DNA from: an uncultured Bermanella sp.
GTDB lineage: Bacteria > Pseudomonadota > Gammaproteobacteria > Pseudomonadales > Oceanobacteraceae
Direction: 5' to 3'
Length of the DNA: 64,000 nucleotides
NCBI GenBank assembly: GCA_913058575.1
Contig: CAJXRF010000009.1
Span: 32,862-96,861 of the forward strand
Shown here: positions 1 through 7,718 of the stretch, piece after piece
How the letters are laid out: each line of letters opens with the position of its first letter
Position numbering within the stretch: the stretch's first letter is position 1
The notes under the pieces: model-generated
Database searches by the model: none
Seen by the model: only the letters and a program-made list of their open reading frames with translations
Told to the model about the DNA's origin: nothing
Translations under genes and position numbers: made by a program

Positions 1-771
1 ACGGCCACGGTGCAAGATTTGGCCAGTGTTCATGATGTGTCTTATTTGAACAGTTTAGTGGGCAATAAGGTGGATCAAAAAGCGTGGCGCAGGGTAGGGC
101 TACCATGGAGCCAAGGTTTGGTAGATAGAACCCTTACCGCTCCCAATGGAACCTTGCTAGCGGCCCGCTTAGCCTTACAAAAAGGCTTGGCTTGCCACTT
201 GGCCGGCGGCACTCATCATGCCCATTACGATTTTGGTTCGGGGTTTTGCATGATTAATGATCTGGCTTATACCGCTACTACCTTGTTGCAAAGTGGTGAA
301 GCCAAGCGCGTGCTGATTTTTGATCTTGATGTTCACCAAGGAGATGGCACAGCAGCCATCATGCAGAACCAGCCTAACGGTTTTACCTGCTCTATTCATT
401 GTGAAAAAAATTTCCCGTTTAGAAAGCAAGCCAGTGACCTAGACATAGGCTTAGAAAAAGCCCTAGAAGATCAAGACTATTTGCAGGTGGTATCCAGTAC
501 TTTAAATGAATTATTAGAAACCTTTCAGCCTGACTTGGTGTTGTACGACGCTGGCGTGGATATTTGGCAAGGGGATGATTTAGGGCACTTGAATATTACT
601 AGCCAAGGAATGCACGATAGAGATGAGCTTGTGATCAGCACTTGCCTTAAGCGCCATGTGCCGGTGGCTACGGTGATTGGTGGTGGGTATGACAAAGATG
701 TACTGCGTTTAGCTCGTCGTCATAGTGTCGTGGTGGAAGTGGCCGCCCACTTGTACCGACAGTATTTATAA
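1..771 (+). CDS. Histone deacetylase family protein, 5' end outside window
   Basis: Zinc-dependent amidohydrolase of the histone deacetylase/acetylpolyamine amidohydrolase superfamily; in bacteria such enzymes deacetylate small acetylated amines or proteins. The frame is open to base 1, so the N-terminus is missing (families run about 300 residues; 256 codons are visible). Seen: the paired active-site histidines in GGTHHAHYD (about nt 199-225), the metal-binding DLDVHQGDG (about nt 322-348), a third metal ligand region YDAGVD (about nt 544-561) and the terminal GGGYD. The GSGFCMIND stretch resembles class IV (HDAC11-like) members. A GTG at 10 is only an internal codon. The substrate cannot be told. 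Confidence 0.9.
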   Translation, partial: TATVQDLASVHDVSYLNSLVGNKVDQKAWRRVGLPWSQGLVDRTLTAPNGTLLAARLALQKGLACHLAGGTHHAHYDFGSGFCMINDLAYTATTLLQSGEAKRVLIFDLDVHQGDGTAAIMQNQPNGFTCSIHCEKNFPFRKQASDLDIGLEKALEDQDYLQVVSSTLNELLETFQPDLVLYDAGVDIWQGDDLGHLNITSQGMHDRDELVISTCLKRHVPVATVIGGGYDKDVLRLARRHSVVVEVAAHLYRQYL

Positions 772-880
772 TTTGGCCAAAAATGTGCCATGGATGGTAA
801 GGCAAATGGCTGTTCTGGCCAGTTAAACTGACCATGGGTATGATGAGGCGCACAGAGGCTGGGCCAGGAGGGGATAGAAA

Positions 881-1816
881 ATGACCGATCAAAACAGTAA
901 AGATCAAAAGACTAAAAAGCTGTCTACCACAGCCCTTGCCAAACTGTTGAATATGGACTTAAAAGCCTTATTTGAGCTATTGGTAAATCGAAAGTGGATT
1001 ACGCGCACAGCCAATCTTGAAACAGGAAAAATTGCCACTGAACTGACTAAAAAAGGAGAGTTTGAAGGGGGAGAGTATTTGCACTCCAAGAAATTTGGCA
1101 CCTACATCGTCTGGCCAAACCATTTACAGAACCATCGAATTTTCGCTGCTATTGCCCATAAAACATTAAGCAGCGCTTCATTAAGTAAAGCCCTTTTTAA
1201 TTCACCCCCTAACCAGCTAGCCATTGCTCCTTGGCGTATGAACCTAATACTTGTTGAACTAGGGTGGCTAAGTAAAACCGTGAAAGGTTGGCAGCTAACA
1301 ACTTTAGGTAAAGCGTTGGGAGGCACTGAGCAACAGCAAGAGAATACTGGCCAGCATTATGCGTTATGGCCTGAGCAGCTGGTTAAGCACACGCAGTTGC
1401 AAAAGTTAATGGCTCAATTGCATAGCCCTGCCAATTCCCAGGGTTTGTATGTGGGCCTAGATGGACACCAATTGAAAGGTAATGGTTTAAGGCAAATAGA
1501 TAATTGGTTGTATACAGCAGGGCTGGTGCATGCCTATGAGCGCTCACTTCCTGAAGGGGAGTTGATAAGCGATTTCTATTTGCCCACACACCAGCTTTAT
1601 ATTGACTACTGGGGGTACGAGCGCATTGGTGAGCAAAAGTCTCAGCTAAGTGAGTCGGCGTGGTTAAAAGGTAAAATGGCCAATAAAAAGGTGTATGAAA
1701 AGCTAGGCTTGCGCGTATTGGCTATCGAGCCCAATCATTTATTAAAAGACGGCTTGCCACTGAGCCTTGATGAAGTATTGCCCAAGCGTCTATTGGCATT
1801 TGATATTCAGGTGTAG
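881..1816 (+). CDS. Putative DNA-binding protein with nuclease-like C-terminal domain
   Basis: 311 residues, well-placed start after an AGGAGG ribosome site at about 866. The N-terminal 75 residues look like a winged-helix domain (LSTTALAKLL, then KGEFEGGEY and the conserved-looking FGTYIVWP). The last 90 residues carry an acidic ISDFYLP..LYIDYWGYE stretch, then a lysine-rich helix ending VYEKLGLRVLAIEPNHL. That spacing is the pattern of a PD-(D/E)XK/Vsr-type nuclease core. Hypothesis: a small DNA-processing enzyme. The domain reading is by eye only. It stands alone between the deacetylase-like gene and the acyltransferase, with no methylase nearby. Confidence 0.75.
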   Translation: MTDQNSKDQKTKKLSTTALAKLLNMDLKALFELLVNRKWITRTANLETGKIATELTKKGEFEGGEYLHSKKFGTYIVWPNHLQNHRIFAAIAHKTLSSASLSKALFNSPPNQLAIAPWRMNLILVELGWLSKTVKGWQLTTLGKALGGTEQQQENTGQHYALWPEQLVKHTQLQKLMAQLHSPANSQGLYVGLDGHQLKGNGLRQIDNWLYTAGLVHAYERSLPEGELISDFYLPTHQLYIDYWGYERIGEQKSQLSESAWLKGKMANKKVYEKLGLRVLAIEPNHLLKDGLPLSLDEVLPKRLLAFDIQV

Positions 1817-2015
1817 CCTGGTTGTATGGTGCTATTAGAAGCGCTGAGTGTTAATTTCATTAAAATAGCGGTCTTTACTTATAAATGGCGTAGATTGTCG
1901 CCATTAGTTGAAGTTTGCTAGAATATCCGCTGCGCCCTGACCTAAGCCATTGGCTTTTCATCTTTGTACCGTCTTGGCCTAATTTGTACACCATTGGGGT
2001 TTAACGGTTAATATC

Positions 2016-3629
2016 ATGGCTAAAAGCAGTTCCACAGCAAAACACAATAGCTCACCCTTGGTGCAATGGTTAAAGAACAAAGAAAATCTTTCCCAAACTG
2101 AAATATTGCACTTCTTACAAGAAAACAAAGGACGCTTAGAGAAGTCTTTAGCCTCTATTCATAAGCGTGACTTAATCTATCGCTTTACTAACCGCTTTTT
2201 AGCGTTCACCTCTTTTGTGGCAGAATTAATCGACAAGCTTAAAGACATTCTTTCTAGTTGGTTGCTAAAAATACCCGCCCCTTCAATTTTAAAAAATACT
2301 TTCAGCACAATAGTGGGGTTGGTCAATTTTAAAGGTGTGGTGGAATTTGTTCGGGCTAAGTTTTACGCCTTTAAAAAAGCCCCCCATAATACCCGTGTGG
2401 TGCAATTAATGGACGATGTAATGAGTCATGCCAACCAGCAAGGCTTAGATTTTAAACAACACTTCCCCGACATTGTGGATAAATTTGTATTTAGAAAAAA
2501 CCAAATTCTTCAGCATTCTTTCTTTAAGGAATTTACCAAAAGTTTTTTAGAGCGCTTACTGGCCATTCCATTTTTATTTAATCGCTCGTTATCGCCAGTG
2601 CTGGCAGACAGTGCTTTGTGGCATAAATTCTTTGTGTTTTTAGAGTCTCGTTATATTCGTGACATTGTGCTGGTGGATCAAGATGAATCACAAACCTCAT
2701 TTAAACAGGCTAGCAAACGCGCGGTAGAATCTTCCCAAGCGGTGCGCACCTTATACGAAGCATCGGTTATTAAGGCGGGTGGCCAGCGTATTTTTATTAT
2801 TGGTCACCACGAAGGGTACATTGGTCCTTACTTTGTACGCAGTGCCATACGTCAATTAGGCTTTGATAACTTAACCGCCAATTGTAATACCGTGGTGGGT
2901 CCAAGAATGTTTTCTAATGTAGTGCTTAAAAGTGGTGCCAGTAATGTGGGGAATTTATTCTTAACCTTGCCTTCGCAAAAAACCACTCAGGTAAATGAGC
3001 ATGGCTTAGCAGAAGCGTTGCAAAAAAATGCAAGGCGTACCCAATTTTTAATTAAAATGCCCAATGCGGGTTTAAAGCTAATTGAACACATTAATTACCA
3101 AGATTTTATGGACGGAATAATTAATTTTGATGACGAGCGCTTTACGTTTTTAGCCGAAGCCTTAGATCAAAATGAAAAGCAAACCCTTATAAACTATCTT
3201 CAAGAAAATGATGCCAAAACCATTATGGCATCGTTTGATAAAGCCGATTACGATTTATTTAAGTCCGTCATGTATGAGCCCTTTTTATTATTCCCTGAGG
3301 GCTCGCGCTCGTATAATAATAAAGATGGTGGTATCACCATGAAGTACTTTAACCCCAAATTCTTACAGGCTTATTTTCGCCCAGGGGATGTCATATTGCC
3401 CATTAGTTTGGTGGGAGGATCAGACATTACTAACGGCTGGCGGCTTAAAACAGGCACATTAGGATTATCGGTGGGGAGCCCCATTAGTGTCACTGAAGAC
3501 ATGATTGAAAATTATGAAACCCATGGCGTAGAAATAATGAAAACCATTGCAGGCCTTAGTAATGCTAAGCAGGTGCGTTTTTGTGAAAAAGTACAAAGTG
3601 GCGATACATCTGAATTAGATGTGGTTTAA
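2016..3629 (+). CDS. PlsB/PlsC-type acyltransferase domain protein
   Basis: 537 residues. Likely transfers acyl groups to glycerol-3-phosphate or a lysophospholipid at the inner membrane. Residues 426-432 read FPEGSRS, the substrate-binding motif of the PlsB/PlsC superfamily, preceded by 'EPFLL' and followed by a glycine-rich loop. The catalytic block that should be HX4D appears as GHHEGYIGPY (263-272), with no aspartate at the expected place. A hydrophobic, Lys-rich N-terminal 120 residues may associate with membrane. The start lacks a strong ribosome site. No operon partner on the same strand. Family-level call is good, exact substrate unknown; a degenerate or atypical active site is possible. 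Confidence 0.75.
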   Translation: MAKSSSTAKHNSSPLVQWLKNKENLSQTEILHFLQENKGRLEKSLASIHKRDLIYRFTNRFLAFTSFVAELIDKLKDILSSWLLKIPAPSILKNTFSTIVGLVNFKGVVEFVRAKFYAFKKAPHNTRVVQLMDDVMSHANQQGLDFKQHFPDIVDKFVFRKNQILQHSFFKEFTKSFLERLLAIPFLFNRSLSPVLADSALWHKFFVFLESRYIRDIVLVDQDESQTSFKQASKRAVESSQAVRTLYEASVIKAGGQRIFIIGHHEGYIGPYFVRSAIRQLGFDNLTANCNTVVGPRMFSNVVLKSGASNVGNLFLTLPSQKTTQVNEHGLAEALQKNARRTQFLIKMPNAGLKLIEHINYQDFMDGIINFDDERFTFLAEALDQNEKQTLINYLQENDAKTIMASFDKADYDLFKSVMYEPFLLFPEGSRSYNNKDGGITMKYFNPKFLQAYFRPGDVILPISLVGGSDITNGWRLKTGTLGLSVGSPISVTEDMIENYETHGVEIMKTIAGLSNAKQVRFCEKVQSGDTSELDVV

Positions 3630-3634
3630 GGCAT

Positions 3635-3657
3635 TAAACCAAATTCTTATTGGTTTA
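3635..3657. terminator. Hairpin between convergent genes
   Basis: Inverted repeat TAAACCAA (3635-3642) and TTGGTTTA (3650-3657), 7-nt loop, just after the acyltransferase stop and overlapping the stop of the convergent MOSC gene. AT-rich and followed by only a short T run, so a modest bidirectional terminator. Confidence 0.45.
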
Positions 3658-4158
3658 TTTGTCTTGCACAATTAACGATACGCGGTCGCCGATTTTTATG
3701 GTGCCGCTTTTTAATATCTTTGCACATATTCCGCCGTGGCCTAGCATGGCGGACACCGCACCTTTACCCAAAGCCGTCTCCATGCGAGTGCACGGGTGGC
3801 AAAGGGCGGTGGCTTCAAATATGGCTTCTCCAATACTGAACCTTTGATGCCGTAGAGCACTTAAATTAATACCTGCCACCACAAGATTGCGACGTAATAA
3901 ATTTGGGTTAATCTCCTCAATCCCTAAAAAGTGAGCGGTTTGCTGAATGTATTCTTGTGAAATAATGGTCACTTGCCGAGCGGACCCTGGAGTTTTAGTG
4001 CATCTATGGTCCCCTTCTAAGCCTAAGCCTTCCCGTGCCAGTACTTCTTTCACCTCAATTAAGTCCTCTTTTCGCGCGGGTCGTAAGCCAATCCAATTTA
4101 AGGTGCCGGGGCGTAAATCTTTGGTATAGCGACTTAATAGGCGCTGCTGAGAGCTCAT
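3655..4158 (-). CDS. MOSC domain-containing protein
   Basis: 167 residues, about the size of a stand-alone MOSC (molybdenum cofactor sulfurase C-terminal) protein, a fold that handles sulfur and molybdenum-cofactor ligands. Seen: an N-terminal strand WIGLRPARK, then GLGLEGDHR, ARQVTIISQEYI, the NLLRRNLVVAGINL block typical of MOSC proteins, and the cysteine motif ALCHPCTRME where the persulfide-carrying cysteine would lie. Ends with a beta-strand 'IKIGDRVSLI'. Divergent from the following phospholipase-like gene. Physiological partner is not visible here. Confidence 0.88.
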   Translation of the reverse strand: MSSQQRLLSRYTKDLRPGTLNWIGLRPARKEDLIEVKEVLAREGLGLEGDHRCTKTPGSARQVTIISQEYIQQTAHFLGIEEINPNLLRRNLVVAGINLSALRHQRFSIGEAIFEATALCHPCTRMETALGKGAVSAMLGHGGICAKILKSGTIKIGDRVSLIVQDK

Positions 4159-4307
4159 AAGATGTCTCTATTGATGGTGGAGTGTTCTTAGAAGTGTAAC
4201 GGGGCTTTGAGTTCCTTGCCCAGTACTTTAATCTTCAGCTTTTAGATTTAAATTAAGCACACTAAGCCCTTGGGGCTATCTACAAAGACGAATTTACAAG
4301 GAAAGTT

Positions 4308-5303
4308 ATGAAAAACATTAAAATTCTGTCTAGCGGTTACGTCAGGCGGGTGCTTTGGTTTGTGGTGATCATGTTGGCTTGCATTAAAAGCTATGGGTAC
4401 AGTTTACAAAATCACCAACAAATAACGCGCGATGCAGTTAAGCTTATTAATTTGTGTATTCAGAAAAAGCACATTAAAACCCTTAACCCTAGTGAGCAAC
4501 TAGATGTGTTAATTGAATATAACTTACAGCAAGATCAATTGTGGCGAAAAGCCCGTCTGTGGCATTTCCCCGATAACAAGCAATTTCCGTTAGAAAAATC
4601 AGCTACCAGTTGGATGGGTAACAGCTTAGTGATCTCCACCAGTTTTAATGTATGGAGTGATTATTTAGCTTCTCAAGCCAGAAACAGTATTGATCATCAA
4701 GAAGTTTACCCAGCCATGGGGGCTTTGTTGCATTATGTTCAAGATGTAGCGGTGCCAGCCCATGCGGTACCGATATTTCATCCGGTTCGTTACCTCCCGC
4801 CTAAAGCGGATGGATTTGATAGTTGGAATTCGTTTAATTCATACTCTTGGCTTGAGGATGACACGGCCTTGAAAACCATTTGCAAGCAGCTTTCCAGTTA
4901 TGACAAAAGCGTGGCAGATATCATTAGCCACACCCTTAACAGTACCCTTAATAATATTTTACAAGGTTGGGTGCAAGATAATGAACAGAAAAATATTTGG
5001 CAAAATTTGTATCCGGTGAATGGGCCCAAAAAATATGGCTTTGCTCAATACGGTTGTGGCAGTGAAGGGGAATTTGGAAAGCCAGTAGTCAATTGTGAGA
5101 ATCAAGTGTTTAACGTGACAAAGCAAGAATATGTCAATTTTGCCAGTGGCCAGCGAAATATAGCACTACAGGCCAGTGCCCAAGTAATTTACTCTTTACA
5201 GCGCCACCTTACACCTTGTTATGGGCAAGCTTGTGTAGCAAAGCAAGGGAATGATCGTTGGCTACCCAATGCTGATATTTTAAAGAAGTTAATAAAAGAG
5301 TAA
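4308..5303 (+). CDS. Secreted zinc-dependent phospholipase C-like protein
   Basis: 331 residues. N-terminal basic stretch and hydrophobic segment (residues about 13-30) form a signal peptide or anchor, so the protein acts outside the cytoplasm. The mature start SLQNHQQITRDAV places a histidine near the N-terminus, and ALLHYVQDVAVPAHAVP (about residue 145) gives the HxxxD...H zinc-ligand pattern of the phospholipase C/P1 nuclease superfamily. Four cysteines sit in the C-terminal third. Preceded by an AAGGAAAG ribosome site. The substrate could be phospholipid or nucleic acid. Confidence 0.75.
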   Translation: MKNIKILSSGYVRRVLWFVVIMLACIKSYGYSLQNHQQITRDAVKLINLCIQKKHIKTLNPSEQLDVLIEYNLQQDQLWRKARLWHFPDNKQFPLEKSATSWMGNSLVISTSFNVWSDYLASQARNSIDHQEVYPAMGALLHYVQDVAVPAHAVPIFHPVRYLPPKADGFDSWNSFNSYSWLEDDTALKTICKQLSSYDKSVADIISHTLNSTLNNILQGWVQDNEQKNIWQNLYPVNGPKKYGFAQYGCGSEGEFGKPVVNCENQVFNVTKQEYVNFASGQRNIALQASAQVIYSLQRHLTPCYGQACVAKQGNDRWLPNADILKKLIKE

Positions 5304-5343
5304 GCATTCACTAATAGACATAGTTATTGGATTATTCATGGGC

Positions 5344-5365
5344 GAGCAGGTTAAAATGCCTGCTC
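5344..5365 (+). terminator. Hairpin upstream of FKBP gene
   Basis: GAGCAGG (5344-5350) pairs with CCTGCTC (5359-5365) across an 8-nt loop, followed by AAATTTT and then directly by the AGGAG ribosome site of the FKBP gene. It may end the phospholipase transcript or sit in the FKBP leader; the T run is weak. Confidence 0.35.
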
Positions 5366-5383
5366 AAATTTTAGGAGAACGCC

Positions 5384-5854
5384 ATGCCACCTCTATTTAT
5401 ATTTGCCATATTGCTTGTGGTGATTTTTTTCAGCTGGCGTTCCATTAAACGCCGTAAAGCCAGTTTTGGTAATATTGAACTTGGGAATGGCTTTTTAACG
5501 GAAAATAAAAGCAAGCCTGGGGTAAACACCACGCCGTCAGGGCTGCAGTATTTAGTATTAAATGAAGGCACAGGTGACACTCATCCAAAGGCTACCGATA
5601 AAGTAACCGTTCACTACCATGGCACACTGTTGGATGGCAGTGTGTTTGATAGCTCAGTTGAGCGTGGTGAAAGCATTGCGTTTGGCTTAAATCAGGTGAT
5701 ACCAGGCTGGACTGAAGGCGTGCAGTTAATGGTGGTGGGTGAGAAAACTCGCTTCTTTATTCCAAGTCATTTAGCCTATGGTAACAGTGGCGCTGGTGCC
5801 ATTAAGCCAGGTTCTACACTTATTTTTGAAGTAGAACTATTGGCCATTAACTAG
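5384..5854 (+). CDS. FKBP-type peptidyl-prolyl isomerase, membrane-anchored
   Basis: 156 residues. Catalyses cis-trans isomerisation of X-Pro bonds. Residues 3-17 are a hydrophobic helix followed by WRSIKRRK, a stop-transfer-like basic patch, so the domain is tethered to the membrane. The FKBP domain covers about 50-156: SGLQYLVLNEGTG, KVTVHYHGTLLDGSVFDSS, FGLNQVIPGWTEG and FFIPSHLAYG, i.e. the drug/proline-pocket Y, F, D, V-I-W, and Y residues are all present. Start supported by AGGAG 9 bases upstream. Much shorter than FkpA/Mip, lacking a dimerisation domain. Confidence 0.93.
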   Translation: MPPLFIFAILLVVIFFSWRSIKRRKASFGNIELGNGFLTENKSKPGVNTTPSGLQYLVLNEGTGDTHPKATDKVTVHYHGTLLDGSVFDSSVERGESIAFGLNQVIPGWTEGVQLMVVGEKTRFFIPSHLAYGNSGAGAIKPGSTLIFEVELLAIN

Positions 5855-5910
5855 CGTTAATGATAAATGTGATGGCCCATTACAGGGCCCTTTGTTAAAT
5901 ATTTACGCCC

Positions 5911-7119
5911 ATGAACGATATAGCTGTAATTTCTAATGAGACTTGCTCTTTTAATCACCTTGAGGTCAGCCCGCAAGCACTGTATCAACAAGCTGTTGTG
6001 GCAGGTCAGGTAAACGAAGACTTGTCTCAGCAAGCTGCGCTGAATGCTTTGCAAGCGCTTTTCTTGCGCCTTCAATATGCCCATCTCCATGCTGATGTAA
6101 ATCCTCCAACCGATCTAGGTTTATACCTATGGGGAAAAGTGGGTCGTGGTAAAACATTTTTAATGGATGTTTTTGTTTCATCCATAGGCATTGATAGATG
6201 CTTGCGTCAGCATTTCCATCACTTTATGCAAGATGTTCACGGGCGCTTAACGCAATTAGAGGGTGTTAAAGACCCCTTGAAGCAAATCGCTAAGGAGTTA
6301 GCGCAGCAATATGAGGTGTTATGTTTCGATGAGTTTTTTGTAAACGACATTGGCGATGCCATGCTGCTAGGGCGCTTAATGATGTTTATATTTGATGAAA
6401 ATATGCCAGTGGTAGCCACCAGTAATACCGAGCCAAATGCACTTTATAAAGATGGATTGCAAAGAGATAGCTTCATTCCCGCCATTAAAGCCATTGAGAA
6501 AAACTTAACCATTATCAACATGGCTGGGGAATATGATCACCGAGAGCGTCCCCTTGATGTGGTACAAAATTACTTTTTAACCACACAATCAAGCGGCCTA
6601 GTTTTAAATCAAGTTGCGCAGCATTACTTATTAAATCTACAAGATGTTAATCGCTACGGAATTTTAGACGTTCTTGGCCGTGAAATAATGTATTTAGATA
6701 AGCACGAAAAGCACATAGCGTTTGATTTTCAAGAGCTTTGCATGGGCCCAAGAAGCCATTTTGATTACATTGAAATAGCCAAACAATTTCATACGATATT
6801 TGTAAACAATGTGCCTATTCTAGGAGGCGATACTTTTGAGCGTATAAAAGCGCGAGGAACAGAAGATGGTAGCGTGGGTTCAGGCAGTACCGGGCAGCGT
6901 CATGTGCTTTTGGCCCCCATGGATGATGCTGCAAGGCGTTTTATTGCCTTGGTGGATGAACTTTATGACCAAAAAGTGTGCTTGTATTTAGCTTGTGAAG
7001 TACCGCTGTCGAAATTATACACACAAGGATCGTTAAGCTTTCAATTTGAGCGCACCCGTAGTCGACTGATAGAAATGGCCTCAAAACAATACATGGCCTT
7101 AACTCATAGTGGAGAATAA
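5911..7119 (+). CDS. zapE: Cell division protein ZapE-like AFG1 ATPase
   Basis: 402 residues, slightly longer than E. coli ZapE. P-loop ATPase of the AFG1/LACE1 family; ZapE associates with the Z-ring in enterics. Walker A GKVGRGKT at residues 75-82, Walker B VLCFDEFFVND at about 136-146, sensor region VPVVATSNTEPN, then the family-specific tail with 'LCMGPRSHFDYIEIA' and PILGGDTFER. The arginine-rich C-terminal helix (FERTRSRLIEM) is also typical. The spacing to the FKBP gene is short (56 bases) and same strand, so they may be co-transcribed. No strong ribosome site before the ATG. Confidence 0.9.
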   Translation: MNDIAVISNETCSFNHLEVSPQALYQQAVVAGQVNEDLSQQAALNALQALFLRLQYAHLHADVNPPTDLGLYLWGKVGRGKTFLMDVFVSSIGIDRCLRQHFHHFMQDVHGRLTQLEGVKDPLKQIAKELAQQYEVLCFDEFFVNDIGDAMLLGRLMMFIFDENMPVVATSNTEPNALYKDGLQRDSFIPAIKAIEKNLTIINMAGEYDHRERPLDVVQNYFLTTQSSGLVLNQVAQHYLLNLQDVNRYGILDVLGREIMYLDKHEKHIAFDFQELCMGPRSHFDYIEIAKQFHTIFVNNVPILGGDTFERIKARGTEDGSVGSGSTGQRHVLLAPMDDAARRFIALVDELYDQKVCLYLACEVPLSKLYTQGSLSFQFERTRSRLIEMASKQYMALTHSGE

Positions 7120-7365
7120 CCCTGCTTTAGACGTTTGTTAGTGGAACCTTCGTGCCGTCATTAGCTTGGTAATTATGTTGCTAAGTAGAGGGCTTGGATA
7201 TTTTTTAACAGGGATATATGGCACACTGTGGCACAAATATATGTCTTGTTTTCCCTAGGCATTAATTACAGTACAGAATAATAAAAATAAAATAGCCTTA
7301 ACAGAATATGCCCTCAGATGCTTATTAGGCTTTAACCTTAAACAAGTTCAGCAAAGGAGCGCTGC

Positions 7366-7710
7366 ATGAAAAATAGCCTGTTGTTAGTGCCCTCGCTCAC
7401 TTGCTGGTCCATAGCGTTAATCATGGCCGTGGGGTTGTTTAATGGCCAAGTAATGGCCAATGAAAATACAAGTTTACGGGTTATTTATTATAGTCATCAA
7501 GATGTAACCCAAGCGTCACTGATGCAAACGCTTAAGAGCCAATTGACTGTGCCAGATAAAATCGAATATTTACGAAAGATGCGCTCAAACGGACATGTAC
7601 TACGCCTGATCAGTACAGATGAACAATCCCTTAAAAATATGATGCAAACGATCAAGCAATTGCCCCTCACCCGGTTGCTTGAAACCGACTCAATTATAAA
7701 AATACAATAA
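7366..7710 (+). CDS. Small secreted protein resembling a subtilase propeptide (I9-like)
   Basis: 114 residues with a signal peptide (hydrophobic about 12-30, cleavage probably after VMA). Start is firm: AAAGGAG 7-8 bases upstream. The mature 80 residues follow the strand-helix-strand-helix-strand order of the subtilisin propeptide/I9 inhibitor fold: LRVIYYS, a helix, RSNGHVLRLIS, a helix 'EQSLKNMMQTIKQL', and a final strand ending ETDSIIKI. The same order can be laid over residues 48-125 of the adjacent protease. It lies 8 bases before that protease gene and is probably co-translated. Inferred role: an inhibitor or folding helper for the protease. Homology is by eye only. Confidence 0.7.
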   Translation: MKNSLLLVPSLTCWSIALIMAVGLFNGQVMANENTSLRVIYYSHQDVTQASLMQTLKSQLTVPDKIEYLRKMRSNGHVLRLISTDEQSLKNMMQTIKQLPLTRLLETDSIIKIQ

Positions 7711-7718
7711 TAAATATT

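Noticed and set aside
3650..3847. 65-codon plus ORF opposite the MOSC gene
   Set aside because: Fully inside the well-supported MOSC coding sequence on the other strand.
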